DNA of 23,703 nucleotides from Endomicrobiia bacterium (lineage in GTDB: Bacteria > Elusimicrobiota > Endomicrobiia > Endomicrobiales > Endomicrobiaceae), in the NCBI GenBank assembly GCA_025998475.1, contig BNVZ01000003.1, positions 1-23,703 on the forward strand. The letters are read 5' to 3'. The translations under genes and the position numbers were made by a program. The notes below the pieces were generated by a model that searched no databases, was not told the origin of the DNA, and was given only the letters and a program-made list of their open reading frames with translations. Positions 16,511 to 23,454 of the stretch are shown in pieces; position 1 is the first letter of the stretch; each line of letters begins with the position of its first letter.

Positions 16511-17976
16511 TTTCCCCTGTGATAAACCAAAAATGGTATTATCTTTTTAAATTTTCTTTTGCCTACCTGTAAAACAGACGCCTTCTTAATATACATTGGA
16601 GGAACATCTTTTTCTTCCTCTGGTTCCTCTGGAAATATGAAAGGAACACCTTCTTCCTCTGGAGGTATTAAAGAAAAATCTTCTTCTTCTGGAGGTATTA
16701 AAGGAACATCTTCTTCCTCTGGAGGTATTAAAGAAAAATCTTCTTCCTCTGGAGGTATTAAAGGAACATCTTCTTCCTCTGGAGGTATTAAAGAAAAATC
16801 TTCTTCCTCTGGAGGTATTAAAGGAACATCTTCTTCCTCTGGAGGTATTAAAGAAAAATCTTCTTCCATTGGAAGCCTTAAAGGAACATCTTCTTCCACT
16901 TTTTTAGAATTTATCTTTACACCACCCTGCGCTATAAGACGCCTCGCTTCATTGCCACTTGATGCCATACCACTTCTGACAATAACTTCAGATACTTTTA
17001 TCTGAGCATCTATCGGCATCGCATATTCTTCAACATCGTCAGGGATACCTTTGCTTGCAAAAATTTTATTAAACTCTTCTTTTACTCTTAGAGATTCTTC
17101 TTTTCCATGATATCTCTCAACTATTTCGCAAGCAAGCGCAACTTTAGCTTCTTTAGGGTGCATATTTCTAACAACATTTAAATCTGCTTGGGTGAGAAGT
17201 TCATAATATCTGTACATTGAAGTATCAGAAATTGACATTACTTTACCAAATATATCTTTAGGAGAATCGTTTAAAGCTATGTAGTTGTTATACGATTTTG
17301 ACATTTTCTTAACACCGTCTATTCCTTCTAAAAGCGGCATTGTTATTACAACCTGTGGCTCTCTGATTCCATAGTTTCTCTGTATCTGTCTACCCAAGAG
17401 AAGATTGAATTTTTGATCGTTACCGCCAAGCTCTACGTCCGCGTTTAAAGCTACAGAATCATATGCCTGAAGCAAAGGATAAAGAAACTCTACTATGCTT
17501 ATAGACCGGTCTTGTTTATATCTTTTTTCAAAATCATCCCTTACAAGCATTTGAGCTACAGTACTCTTTGCGGCAAGATTCAAAAGTCCATTTATACCAA
17601 GATCTCCAAGCCACTTGCTGTTATAGGCAATCTCTGTTTTTTCTCTGTCAAGAATTTTAAACACTTGACTGGTATATGTTTTTATATTTATCTTTATCTG
17701 AACATCTGTCATAATGGATCGCGTTTCAGACCTTCCGGAAGGATCTCCTATCTTTGCAGTAAAATCTCCAATCAAAAATACTATTTGATGCCCTAAATCT
17801 TGAAAAGTCTTTAATTTGTTAATAATAACAGTATGGCCTAGATGTAAGTCCGGCGCCGTAGGGTCAACTCCAAGCTTTATTCTTAACTTTTTGCCTAAAA
17901 TAAGTTTCCTTTCAAGTTCTTCAACGGAAATAATTTCATTGGTGCCGCGTTTAATTTTCTCTATGACTCCCTTCAT
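16507..17976 (-). CDS. tyrS: Tyrosyl-tRNA synthetase with a repeat insertion in the S4 domain
   Basis: TyrRS charges tRNA-Tyr in the cytoplasm. Class I signatures are clear: HLGH at 45-48 ([15 protein letters not shown]), and KMSKS near 223-227 ([11 protein letters not shown]). [20 protein letters not shown] is the tyrosine-binding region. The start at 17976 ([11 protein letters not shown]) has AGGAG 4 nt upstream; an ATG at 17988 lies before that site. The C-terminal S4 RNA-binding domain begins near [20 protein letters not shown]. It is split after KINSKKV (about 357) by some 100 residues of alternating [10 protein letters not shown] and [10 protein letters not shown], then resumes with [14 protein letters not shown]. 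Without the insert the length (about 390) would be normal. The last codons ([10 protein letters not shown]) extend past the usual end, and the TGA overlaps a GTG of the degenerate lpoB copy. This is the first gene of the long operon. Confidence 0.93.
   Translation of the reverse strand: MKGVIEKIKRGTNEIISVEELERKLILGKKLRIKLGVDPTAPDLHLGHTVIINKLKTFQDLGHQIVFLIGDFTAKIGDPSGRSETRSIMTDVQIKINIKTYTSQVFKILDREKTEIAYNSKWLGDLGINGLLNLAAKSTVAQMLVRDDFEKRYKQDRSISIVEFLYPLLQAYDSVALNADVELGGNDQKFNLLLGRQIQRNYGIREPQVVITMPLLEGIDGVKKMSKSYNNYIALNDSPKDIFGKVMSISDTSMYRYYELLTQADLNVVRNMHPKEAKVALACEIVERYHGKEESLRVKEEFNKIFASKGIPDDVEEYAMPIDAQIKVSEVIVRSGMASSGNEARRLIAQGGVKINSKKVEEDVPLRLPMEEDFSLIPPEEEDVPLIPPEEEDFSLIPPEEEDVPLIPPEEEDFSLIPPEEEDVPLIPPEEEDFSLIPPEEEGVPFIFPEEPEEEKDVPPMYIKKASVLQVGKRKFKKIIPFLVYHRGK
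16598..16900 (-). repeat. In-frame 30-bp tandem array inside tyrS
   Basis: Nine 30-bp units start at 16631, 16661 and so on to 16871, with a partial degenerate unit at 16598-16621. Central units are nearly identical, while the outer ones are degenerate. Units alternate between two types differing at AAGGAACATC and AAGAAAAATC on the plus strand, so the higher-order period is 60 bp or 20 residues. The encoded peptide is acidic and proline-rich (EEED..LIPP). There are no spacers. Confidence 0.97.
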
Positions 17977-17988
17977 ATTACTCCTCAT

Positions 17989-18324
17989 AAATATACACAG
18001 ATAAAACTACAGACGACATCAACCCAATACAGCATTATATATCATGTAAAATGACGTCGAAAATACTACTAAAATACTCATACTCTAACCTTGATTAATG
18101 CAAGAAGGTTAGAATGAAAAAGGAATTTAAAATTGTAAAAATCTCATAACATATTGGACTTTTGTCAAACAAAGACAAAAGAACTAAAACAACGACAGGT
18201 TTTTAATAAATAGCGTATTTTATATATAAAATACGAATCAGGTTACTACCGTCCAAGTAGACGCAAACAAAACGCGCACACGCATAGTAGGCCGCAGGAT
18301 GTTAGTTTTGACAACTTAATGTTT
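17989..18324. other. Non-coding stretch upstream of tyrS with three inverted repeats
   Basis: No convincing gene is seen on either strand. Three perfect inverted repeats are present. TCTAACCTT/AAGGTTAGA (18084-18113) has a 12-nt loop. CTTTTGTC/GACAAAAG (18159-18181) has a 7-nt loop. A 22-bp continuous palindrome at 18214-18235 is centred on TATATATA with arms CGTATTT. None is followed by a clear T-tract on either strand, so operators or leader structures are as likely as terminators. Confidence 0.55.
18034..18039 (-). promoter_or_regulatory. Candidate -10 box of the tyrS operon
   Basis: A perfect TATAAT on the minus strand lies 58 bp before the tyrS ATG. The region 16-17 bp upstream has no good -35 match. 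It is the best promoter candidate seen between the pseudogene and tyrS. Confidence 0.4.
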
Positions 18325-18692
18325 TTAGGCTCTTTGATTTTGCCAGCCTTTAAATAAAAGCTCTAAGCATCTGACTTTGCTGACAAGTTCGGCGACGACG
18401 TTGGCGTAAGCGCGGGTGAGCTCGACGTAATGGAGATGTAGTATATACGTTGTGGGCGATATCGGAGAGGCATGTGGCGATTGCGGCGTCGCGGGCATAG
18501 TATTTGGTAGCGAGGTCATAGTTTTTTGTCGATGGCGGAGGTGAGGGCGGTGAAGTTGTTGTTGTCGGCGTCGGCGTCGGAGGTGAGAACAAAGCCGTAG
18601 TTGTCGATGGCGTAAGAGGGGTCGGCGCGAGCGTCTTCGTATTTGATCAGGAGGGCGACGGAGTCGGCGACGGTGTTACCAGAGACTAGCGT
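18325..18692 (-). pseudogene. GC-rich frameshifted coding remnant, unknown family
   Basis: Reading minus-strand frames in succession gives a continuous helical-looking protein end. The first block is LVSGNTVADSVALLIKYEDA followed by SYAIDNYGFVLTSDAD. The next is NYDLATKYYARDAAIATCLS, and the last is YVELTRAYANVVAELVSKV, ending at TAA (18325-18327). Two single-base shifts break it, one in an A6 run near 18525 and one near 18450. Third codon positions are mostly C (GCC, GAC, ATC, ACC), unlike all neighbours, which suggests transfer from another genome. The N-terminal part is missing: a stop lies just upstream in frame, where the preceding lipoprotein gene ends. I do not recognise the family. 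Confidence 0.6.
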
Positions 18693-19444
18693 TTATAATA
18701 AACACGACACCATGAGACTGTTGTTGGCCCCCAATTATCGTAATCAAATCCATGAATGTTACCACCCTTATGATAAGACTCTGCTAAGTCAGGGTCGTCT
18801 TCACTCTCTTGTTGATTATACACATAAAACAGTTCTTTAAAAAAAATACCGGAGACCTTGCAATTAATGCCATGCACTTCAGCGTTATCTTCGTTAATCC
18901 CAAATTCTGTTTGTAAACGAACTATATCCGTATCATAGAGCATTTCTCCTTCTTTGGCACGCTCACCACTGACACTTTCTATTATCTGTCTCATTTCCAT
19001 GTCAGATTTACTATACCAAGCATCTGCAGGTATTCCATAATTTCCCAGATAATGCATGTGACGCAATTTTCTTCTTACTGCCCATATACCGCAAGAATTG
19101 CCTGTTTGAGCTCCGTCATAATTCTTTCCGTTAACTCTATAAACAAAGTGCATAGGAAAATATAAAATTTCTCCAAGAGGATTATCTAAGTATTCATTCT
19201 CCTTTTCTAACTGCATAAATCCCCTTATTTCCGCATCAGGGCGCCCCATAGCATATAATCTTTTTATGAGTGGAGAAACATCCGCTATTTCTTTTGCTCT
19301 TTGTGCTTCTTTTATTTCTTCTTCTTTCTCTGGAGTAGCAGTCCTTCTGTTTACAAGGCTCGCGTTCTTTGTATCGCAGGAGCTTAAAGCAAGACTAAAT
19401 GCAACAAATACGCTTAATGTTGCTTTTAGTGTTTTTGTTTTCAT
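18686..19444 (-). CDS. Lipoprotein with a cysteine-peptidase-like motif, unknown function
   Basis: This 252-residue protein has a lipoprotein signal (MKTKTLKATLSVFVAFSLAL, lipobox SSC with Cys23), then a charged helical linker (about 38-60). DGAQTGNSCGIWAVRRKL (110-126) places Gln113 before Cys118-Gly. This resembles the Gln/Cys-Gly start of papain-like and C39-like peptidases. A later His231 followed by Asp234/Asn237 (NIHGFDYDNWGP) could complete a Cys-His-Asp/Asn set. The match is only a motif, and I do not assign a family. A promoter lies upstream and AAGGA stands 9 nt before the ATG. The end of the gene abuts the GC-rich remnant, so its original C-terminus may have been altered. It stands alone, outside the tyrS operon. 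Confidence 0.65.
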   Translation of the reverse strand: MKTKTLKATLSVFVAFSLALSSCDTKNASLVNRRTATPEKEEEIKEAQRAKEIADVSPLIKRLYAMGRPDAEIRGFMQLEKENEYLDNPLGEILYFPMHFVYRVNGKNYDGAQTGNSCGIWAVRRKLRHMHYLGNYGIPADAWYSKSDMEMRQIIESVSGERAKEGEMLYDTDIVRLQTEFGINEDNAEVHGINCKVSGIFFKELFYVYNQQESEDDPDLAESYHKGGNIHGFDYDNWGPTTVSWCRVYYKR

Positions 19445-19497
19445 AGACTTCTTCCTTGTTTTTTTGCCATATATCCCTTTGCTACCTAGTGAGGTTT

Positions 19498-19526
19498 ATT
19501 ATAGCTATAAATTTTTTATTAAGCAA
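19498..19526 (-). promoter_or_regulatory. Promoter of the cysteine-motif lipoprotein gene
   Basis: On the minus strand TTGCTT (19521-19526), a 17-bp spacer and a perfect TATAAT (19498-19503) lie about 54 bp before the ATG at 19444. Confidence 0.6.
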
Positions 19527-19698
19527 CTATTTAACCACAGACTGCATATGTAACCACACCCCAAGCAGCGCTCTTAAAAATAACTACTTTTTCTCTTCTT
19601 GAAAGCTTGCTGCACGTGTGACAAATAAAGAGTGTAAGTCTTACGGCAAGTACGTGATTGGTCACCATCTTCCTTTGTGAGAAATCTCGTTTTGTTGT

Positions 19699-19827
19699 TC
19701 TTTTTTTTATGCCTATCATTTGATAACCTAAAGAAATTCCATATCTAGTAACAGCTCTGACAGCAAAATCCATCTACGGAACATCATCTCCGTCTGAAGT
19801 TATAACTCCAACTCTTTTCGCCTTAGA
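19699..19827 (-). pseudogene. pfkA: 6-phosphofructokinase N-terminal remnant
   Basis: The minus-strand frame reads KRVGVITSDGDDVP, a TAG stop, then MDFAVRAVTRYGISLGYQMIGIKK. This follows the N-terminus of phosphofructokinase, which runs (K)[23 protein letters not shown], then a GYEVIGI-like stretch. The nucleotide-binding GGD has become DGD, the Gly of PGMN is replaced by the stop, and Asn by Asp. After about 19699 the similarity is lost, although the frame stays open to 19531. PFK makes fructose-1,6-bisphosphate in glycolysis; this copy cannot be functional. An IS-end-like sequence lies just upstream of the fragment, suggesting insertion or deletion there. Confidence 0.7.
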
Positions 19828-19846
19828 ATGTCTTCCTAATACACAA

Positions 19847-19862
19847 TAGACCTCTTGTATAA
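19847..19862 (+). repeat. Relic of an IS end
   Basis: TAGACCTCTTGTATAA matches the IS terminus at 23455-23470 (TAGACCTCTTGCACAA) at 14 of 16 positions, including 11 in a row. It lies directly upstream of the pfkA remnant. Confidence 0.5.
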
Positions 19863-19912
19863 ATCACATTTTCAAACCAACATAGGAACCACTTAAGTTT
19901 ATATCTTCTTTC

Positions 19913-19980
19913 AAGGTCTTTTTTATCCACTTTTTTTAGTGTAAGGTCTTTTTTGACATTTTTCCAAAAATGTTATCCAC
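19913..19980. repeat. Short repeats with two TTATCCACT boxes
   Basis: AAGGTCTTTTTT occurs at 19913-19924 and 19943-19954, 30 bp apart. TTATCCACT, one base from a consensus DnaA box, occurs at 19923 and 19973. A perfect 18-bp inverted repeat ACATTTTTCC/AAAAATGT spans 19956-19973. This is the untranslated stretch after exbD; it could include a weak terminator, but no T-tract follows in the exbD direction. Confidence 0.4.
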
Positions 19981-20027
19981 TCTAATACGCATGTGTATAT
20001 GCAAGGCTGCTACTACTTTGTATCAAT

Positions 20028-20429
20028 TTATTTTGTTTTAACTGCAAGCGCAAATTTTGTCGCTCCAGATTTTTTGGCTTGATCCATAAATCGCATTACG
20101 TAATCGTACTGTACTGCATAGTCTCCCTTTATTACTATTGCCTGCGCGGGATTTGCTACAATTAACTTGCGGATTGCGTTCTCTACATTACCACTGTCCA
20201 CATGTTTTCCCTCTATATATACATTCCCTTCCTTAGATATCGTTACTTCTATGTTCGAAGTGTTCACGCTGTCTGTTGTTTCTGTCTTTGGTATATTTAC
20301 TTTTATTCCAGACTGCATAAGTGCTGGCGTTGTTATCATAAATATTATAAGAAGCACCAATATAACATCTGTAAACGGTGCTATGTTTATGTCCGATTTA
20401 ACCGGACTTCTTCTTTTATTTGAATCCAT
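20028..20429 (-). CDS. exbD: ExbD/TolR-family biopolymer transport protein
   Basis: The 133-residue protein has the family layout: a short basic cytoplasmic start (MDSNKRRSPVKSD), one membrane helix (about 20-38, NIAPFTDVILVLLIIFMIT) and a periplasmic domain (VNIPKTE... VIKGDYAVQYDYVMRFMDQAKK). Asp21, just inside the helix, is the proton-carrying residue known in ExbD/TolR. With ExbB it forms a proton-driven motor in the inner membrane that powers TonB- or TolA-type envelope work. No tonB or tolA is present in the window, so ExbD and TolR cannot be separated. It starts 4 bp after exbB. Confidence 0.92.
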   Translation of the reverse strand: MDSNKRRSPVKSDINIAPFTDVILVLLIIFMITTPALMQSGIKVNIPKTETTDSVNTSNIEVTISKEGNVYIEGKHVDSGNVENAIRKLIVANPAQAIVIKGDYAVQYDYVMRFMDQAKKSGATKFALAVKTK

Positions 20430-20433
20430 TTCA

Positions 20434-21057
20434 TTATTTCCTCTTTAAATTTTCTTCTACTGCCGATACACAATATTCCATATCAACTACAAATTTATCT
20501 ACACTTTTTGAAAAAAAGTTATATGCTACTGTCGCTGGTATTGCTACTAACAGTCCTGCTGCCGTGTTGATAAGCGCTTCAGACACTCCCCCGATAACTA
20601 CCGTAAGTCCTCCTGAACCCATACGCGATATATTGTTAAACGCTCCGATGATTCCAATTACCGTTCCTACTAATCCAATATACACCGTTGTACTTCCTAA
20701 TGTTGCCAGTATTGTGTTTAGGCCTTCCAATTTTACCGTCTGTATCATTATTTCTCTTTTCATCGCCGCTTCTATGCTTTCTTCTTTCTCTTTAAAAGCT
20801 ATTAGTCCTGCTTTTGATACATTAGCCATTGGAGAATTAACTCTATCACAATAATACATCGCTTCATCTATTTTCCCTTTTTTTATTGCTCCTATCAATT
20901 CTTTTACAAATTCCGCTCTCCTTACTTTGGACTTCAACCAAAATTCAATCGCTTTCAAACAAATTACCGATATCGAAATTATCGACGTTCCAAGTATAAT
21001 ATACAAAACCCATCCGCCCATATTTAGTATGCCTATAATACTCTTTCCTTCAAACAT
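20434..21057 (-). CDS. exbB: ExbB/TolQ-family proton channel protein
   Basis: The 207-residue protein has three membrane helices: about 15-36 (WVLYIILGTSIISISVICLK), about 117-140 (LATLGSTTVYIGLVGTVIGI) and about 155-180 (IGGVSEALINTAAGLLVAIP). A cytoplasmic loop lies between the first two. The GTVIGI and EALINTAAGLLVAIPA stretches are the MotA/TolQ/ExbB signature. It forms the stator pentamer around ExbD and conducts protons. The Shine-Dalgarno region is purine-rich (AGGGGA at spacing 8). It is the first gene of a two-gene unit; no clear promoter was found in the 420 bp upstream. Confidence 0.92.
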   Translation of the reverse strand: MFEGKSIIGILNMGGWVLYIILGTSIISISVICLKAIEFWLKSKVRRAEFVKELIGAIKKGKIDEAMYYCDRVNSPMANVSKAGLIAFKEKEESIEAAMKREIMIQTVKLEGLNTILATLGSTTVYIGLVGTVIGIIGAFNNISRMGSGGLTVVIGGVSEALINTAAGLLVAIPATVAYNFFSKSVDKFVVDMEYCVSAVEENLKRK

Positions 21058-21479
21058 TTCCTTTCCCCTTTTATTTTTAATTTTATTGTTTCATTTTTTA
21101 ATTATCTAAATTACCTGCAGGGTTCTGTCCTAAAATTCTAGCAAGCCACTGCCAGCATGTCTTTGTTTTTAAGTAGCTGATATCATTTTTTTACTACGAG
21201 ATACCCAAGGCAATGTTAAACATAGTGAGTACAAAAATCTACAAGAACCATAGGTTTTTAGAGAGACAACACATATGTATGCCCCCTAAAAAAACAATTG
21301 ACGGTTGTTTAACTACCGGATTATTATGCATAATATCGGGTTATTATTTCAAGTACCCAAACTTTAAATTGCCAATGCAACGCCTATAGTTTGCCACACA
21401 AATAAACATCAAATAAGAAGTTAATCGATATTAAAGCCGTTATGTGTTTAAACTATATTGCTGTATTAAGACATAATTT
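21058..21479. other. Intergenic stretch without a convincing gene
   Basis: The minus strand holds a short frame remnant ending at 21098. It reads ISYLKTKTCWQWLARILGQN followed by PAGNLDN and a stop, with two stops just upstream that separate it from MFNIALGIS. It may be the end of a decayed gene, but I recognise no family. The right half holds repeats and a promoter-like sequence, listed separately. No tRNA or known riboswitch was recognised. Confidence 0.4.
21298..21347 (+). promoter_or_regulatory. Orphan promoter-like site with palindrome and direct repeats
   Basis: TTGACG (21298-21303) is followed after 17-18 bp by TTATTA/TATTAT. The -10 region lies in a perfect 14-bp palindrome, TATTATGCATAATA (21322-21335). 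CGGATTATTAT (21317) and CGGGTTATTAT (21337) form a direct repeat exactly 20 bp apart. No plus-strand gene follows. Confidence 0.35.
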
Positions 21480-22052
21480 TCAAAAAAGATTTCTTAATTT
21501 TCTTGCTCCTTGATAAATTTTATAAGTATATATTACAGACCTAACATAACGCCTAGTTTCTTTAAAAGGAATTTTAGATATTATCTTACTTGTATCCGGA
21601 TTTTCTATGCACCAGTTATCAACATTTCCTATACCTGCATTGTATGCAGCTAAAGTCAAAATGAGGTTGTTATTATAATACCTTAGAAGTTTGTTGATAT
21701 AGTAAACTCCAAACATTATGTTTATTTGTGTTTCTTGAAGTTTCACATAAGAATAATTGGGAATATTTAATTGCATTGCAATTTCTAATGCCGTTTTAGG
21801 CATTATCTGCATAAGGCCTACCGCTCCTCTATTAGAAACCGCATTATGATTTAAATTAGACTCTTTTTTCATAACAGCTTTTATAAGCAATGGATCAACG
21901 CCGAAACGATTAGAACATTCGTTTATGTAATCATCATACGGATTTTGATCAAACAATCCTATTCCTTGTTCAATATATGATAACAATAATATTATTAAAA
22001 TTAAAATAATTTGATATTTTTTCTTGGGTCCAATAAAAAATATTTTAGACAT
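21480..22052 (-). CDS. Lytic transglycosylase, SLT domain
   Basis: The 190-residue protein has an N-terminal membrane anchor or uncleaved signal (about 13-27, YQIILILIILLLSYI) and one SLT domain. Motifs are in the usual order: VMKKESN with the catalytic Glu64, AVGLMQIMP (77-85), and AAYNAGIGNV (135-144). Such enzymes cleave the MurNAc-GlcNAc bond of peptidoglycan with formation of 1,6-anhydro ends. The size suggests a minimal MltC/Slt-like or phage-type enzyme without extra domains. It starts 15 bp after the miaB stop with no clear Shine-Dalgarno sequence, so it is probably co-transcribed and coupled. Confidence 0.9.
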   Translation of the reverse strand: MSKIFFIGPKKKYQIILILIILLLSYIEQGIGLFDQNPYDDYINECSNRFGVDPLLIKAVMKKESNLNHNAVSNRGAVGLMQIMPKTALEIAMQLNIPNYSYVKLQETQINIMFGVYYINKLLRYYNNNLILTLAAYNAGIGNVDNWCIENPDTSKIISKIPFKETRRYVRSVIYTYKIYQGARKLRNLF

Positions 22053-22067
22053 GTGTAATAACCATTT

Positions 22068-23327
22068 TCATACAATATTACCAAACAATGAATTTATCTT
22101 TGCTTCTTTAATAGCAACATTTAGCTGTTTGCCTAAATCTTTTTCCGTGCCGTTCTCGACAAACACTTTACGTCCACCTCTTGTTCTTGCTTCTATAATG
22201 CCGTTTTCAATTTTTTCGATTAAAACTTGTTGTGTGCTTCCAACCATTTTGGAAACTATTTCTATAGAAATTTTATTTGATTCGTCAAGTATAACGGCGT
22301 GCCGTCTCTTTTTTTCTTCTAAAGGGACGTCGTCAATCATTAGTGCGGCCGTTGTATTTGGTCTGGGAGAATATCTAAAGACATATAAACCGCCAAACTT
22401 TATTTCTTGCACCGCTTTTAATGTATCTTGAAAATCGCTTTCAGTTTCACCCGGAAAACCTACTATAAGATCAGTCGTCACGTTTACATTAGGTACAGCA
22501 AATCTTAATTTTTTAATTAATTCAAAATAATGCTCAAAAGTATATTTTCTGTTCATCGCTTTAAGAATTTTATTGGATGCAGACTGCATGGGTAGATGAA
22601 TATGAGAACATACCTTCGACTCTGTAGTCATAATATTTATCAAATCATCATTCAAGTCTTTAGGATGATTTGTCATAAATCTTATTCTTTCAAGATTTTT
22701 TATCGCGGCAATTTTTTTAATCAACAGTGTAAAATCTACGTTCTCGTGTCTGTATGAATTTACATTCTGCCCCAAAAGCATTATTTCTCTTGCACCATTT
22801 TGTGCAAGCAAAGAACATTCACTTAATATTTCAGCAGCGCTAAAACTAGTTTCTTTCCCTCTCACAAAAGGTACCACGCAATAAGAACAATAATTATTGC
22901 AACCCCTCATGATAGTAACATATCTGGCAATTCCAGATTGTTCATTTGATTTTTTTTGTTTTGAAGAGCTATTTATATCGAACAGATCTATAATTTTTAA
23001 AATGGCGCTATCAATGCCTTTTGCCCCTATAACTAAATCAACACTTTTAAAACGTTTTTTTATCCTAGCGCCAAGCCTTTCTGCCATACAACCGATAACA
23101 ACTATCTTAACATCGGGGTTGCGTTGTTTAAACTCCTCTACTCTACCAAGGTAAGAAAAAGCTTTTTGTTCAGCCTGCGCTCTTACAGAACACGTATTTA
23201 GTATAACAACATTAGCATCTGCCATACTATTTACCTTAGACATTCCATAAGCCGAAAGAACAAGGCAAAGTTTGTCAGACTCACACACATTCATCTGACA
23301 ACCAATTGTGTCAATTAAGTAATTCAA
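22068..23327 (-). CDS. miaB: tRNA-2-methylthio-N6-dimethylallyladenosine synthase
   Basis: MiaB adds a methylthio group to i6A37 of tRNAs that read U-starting codons, using radical SAM chemistry. The N-terminal UPF0004 domain carries Cys10 (DTIGCQMN), Cys46 (NTCSVRA) and Cys80 (IGCMAERLG) for the auxiliary [4Fe-4S] cluster. The radical SAM triad is Cys143, Cys147 and Cys150 (RGCNNYCSYCVVPFVRG). A TRAM domain closes the protein (RRKVFVENG region). VVPFVRGKE favours MiaB over MtaB or RimO. The start is TTG at 23327; no ATG is available in this frame before a stop. The TTG overlaps the TGA of an 18-codon ORF that has a strong Shine-Dalgarno sequence. The 419-residue length is normal to slightly short. 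Confidence 0.92.
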   Translation of the reverse strand: MNYLIDTIGCQMNVCESDKLCLVLSAYGMSKVNSMADANVVILNTCSVRAQAEQKAFSYLGRVEEFKQRNPDVKIVVIGCMAERLGARIKKRFKSVDLVIGAKGIDSAILKIIDLFDINSSSKQKKSNEQSGIARYVTIMRGCNNYCSYCVVPFVRGKETSFSAAEILSECSLLAQNGAREIMLLGQNVNSYRHENVDFTLLIKKIAAIKNLERIRFMTNHPKDLNDDLINIMTTESKVCSHIHLPMQSASNKILKAMNRKYTFEHYFELIKKLRFAVPNVNVTTDLIVGFPGETESDFQDTLKAVQEIKFGGLYVFRYSPRPNTTAALMIDDVPLEEKKRRHAVILDESNKISIEIVSKMVGSTQQVLIEKIENGIIEARTRGGRKVFVENGTEKDLGKQLNVAIKEAKINSLFGNIV

Positions 23328-23380
23328 AATATATCCATATATTTATTTTTGCTTAAAACTTCTTTATGTTTGCTTTTCAT
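23324..23380 (-). CDS. Possible 18-codon leader peptide coupled to miaB
   Basis: MKSKHKEVLSKNKYMDIF begins at an ATG with AGAGGA 4 nt upstream (23385-23390), the best ribosome site near miaB. Its TGA overlaps the miaB TTG start in TTTTGA. It could load ribosomes for miaB by coupling. Alternatively it is the original miaB start separated by a frameshift. Confidence 0.4.
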   Translation of the reverse strand: MKSKHKEVLSKNKYMDIF

Positions 23381-23454
23381 TATTTCCTCTTTTTTATTTT
23401 TGAGATTTTTAAGTTTTTAGTGAAAAAGCAACTACCTAAAGTTTTGCTCTTCAT

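Noticed and set aside
16181..16900. Two 30-bp repeat arrays as possible CRISPR arrays
   Set aside because: The units abut without unique spacers and lie in frame within genes; no cas gene is near.
16559..17005. Plus-strand reading frame of [10 protein letters not shown] repeats
   Set aside because: It is the antisense of the tyrS repeat array and has no independent start signal; tyrS on the other strand is certain.
19923..19980. Replication origin suggested by two DnaA-like TTATCCACT boxes
   Set aside because: Only two imperfect boxes, no dnaA or dnaN, no clear AT-rich unwinding element apart from the general composition.
21110..21160. Cobalamin riboswitch suggested by GCCACTG
   Set aside because: The heptamer stands alone; the B12 box and the remaining conserved core are absent, and neighbours have no cobalamin role.
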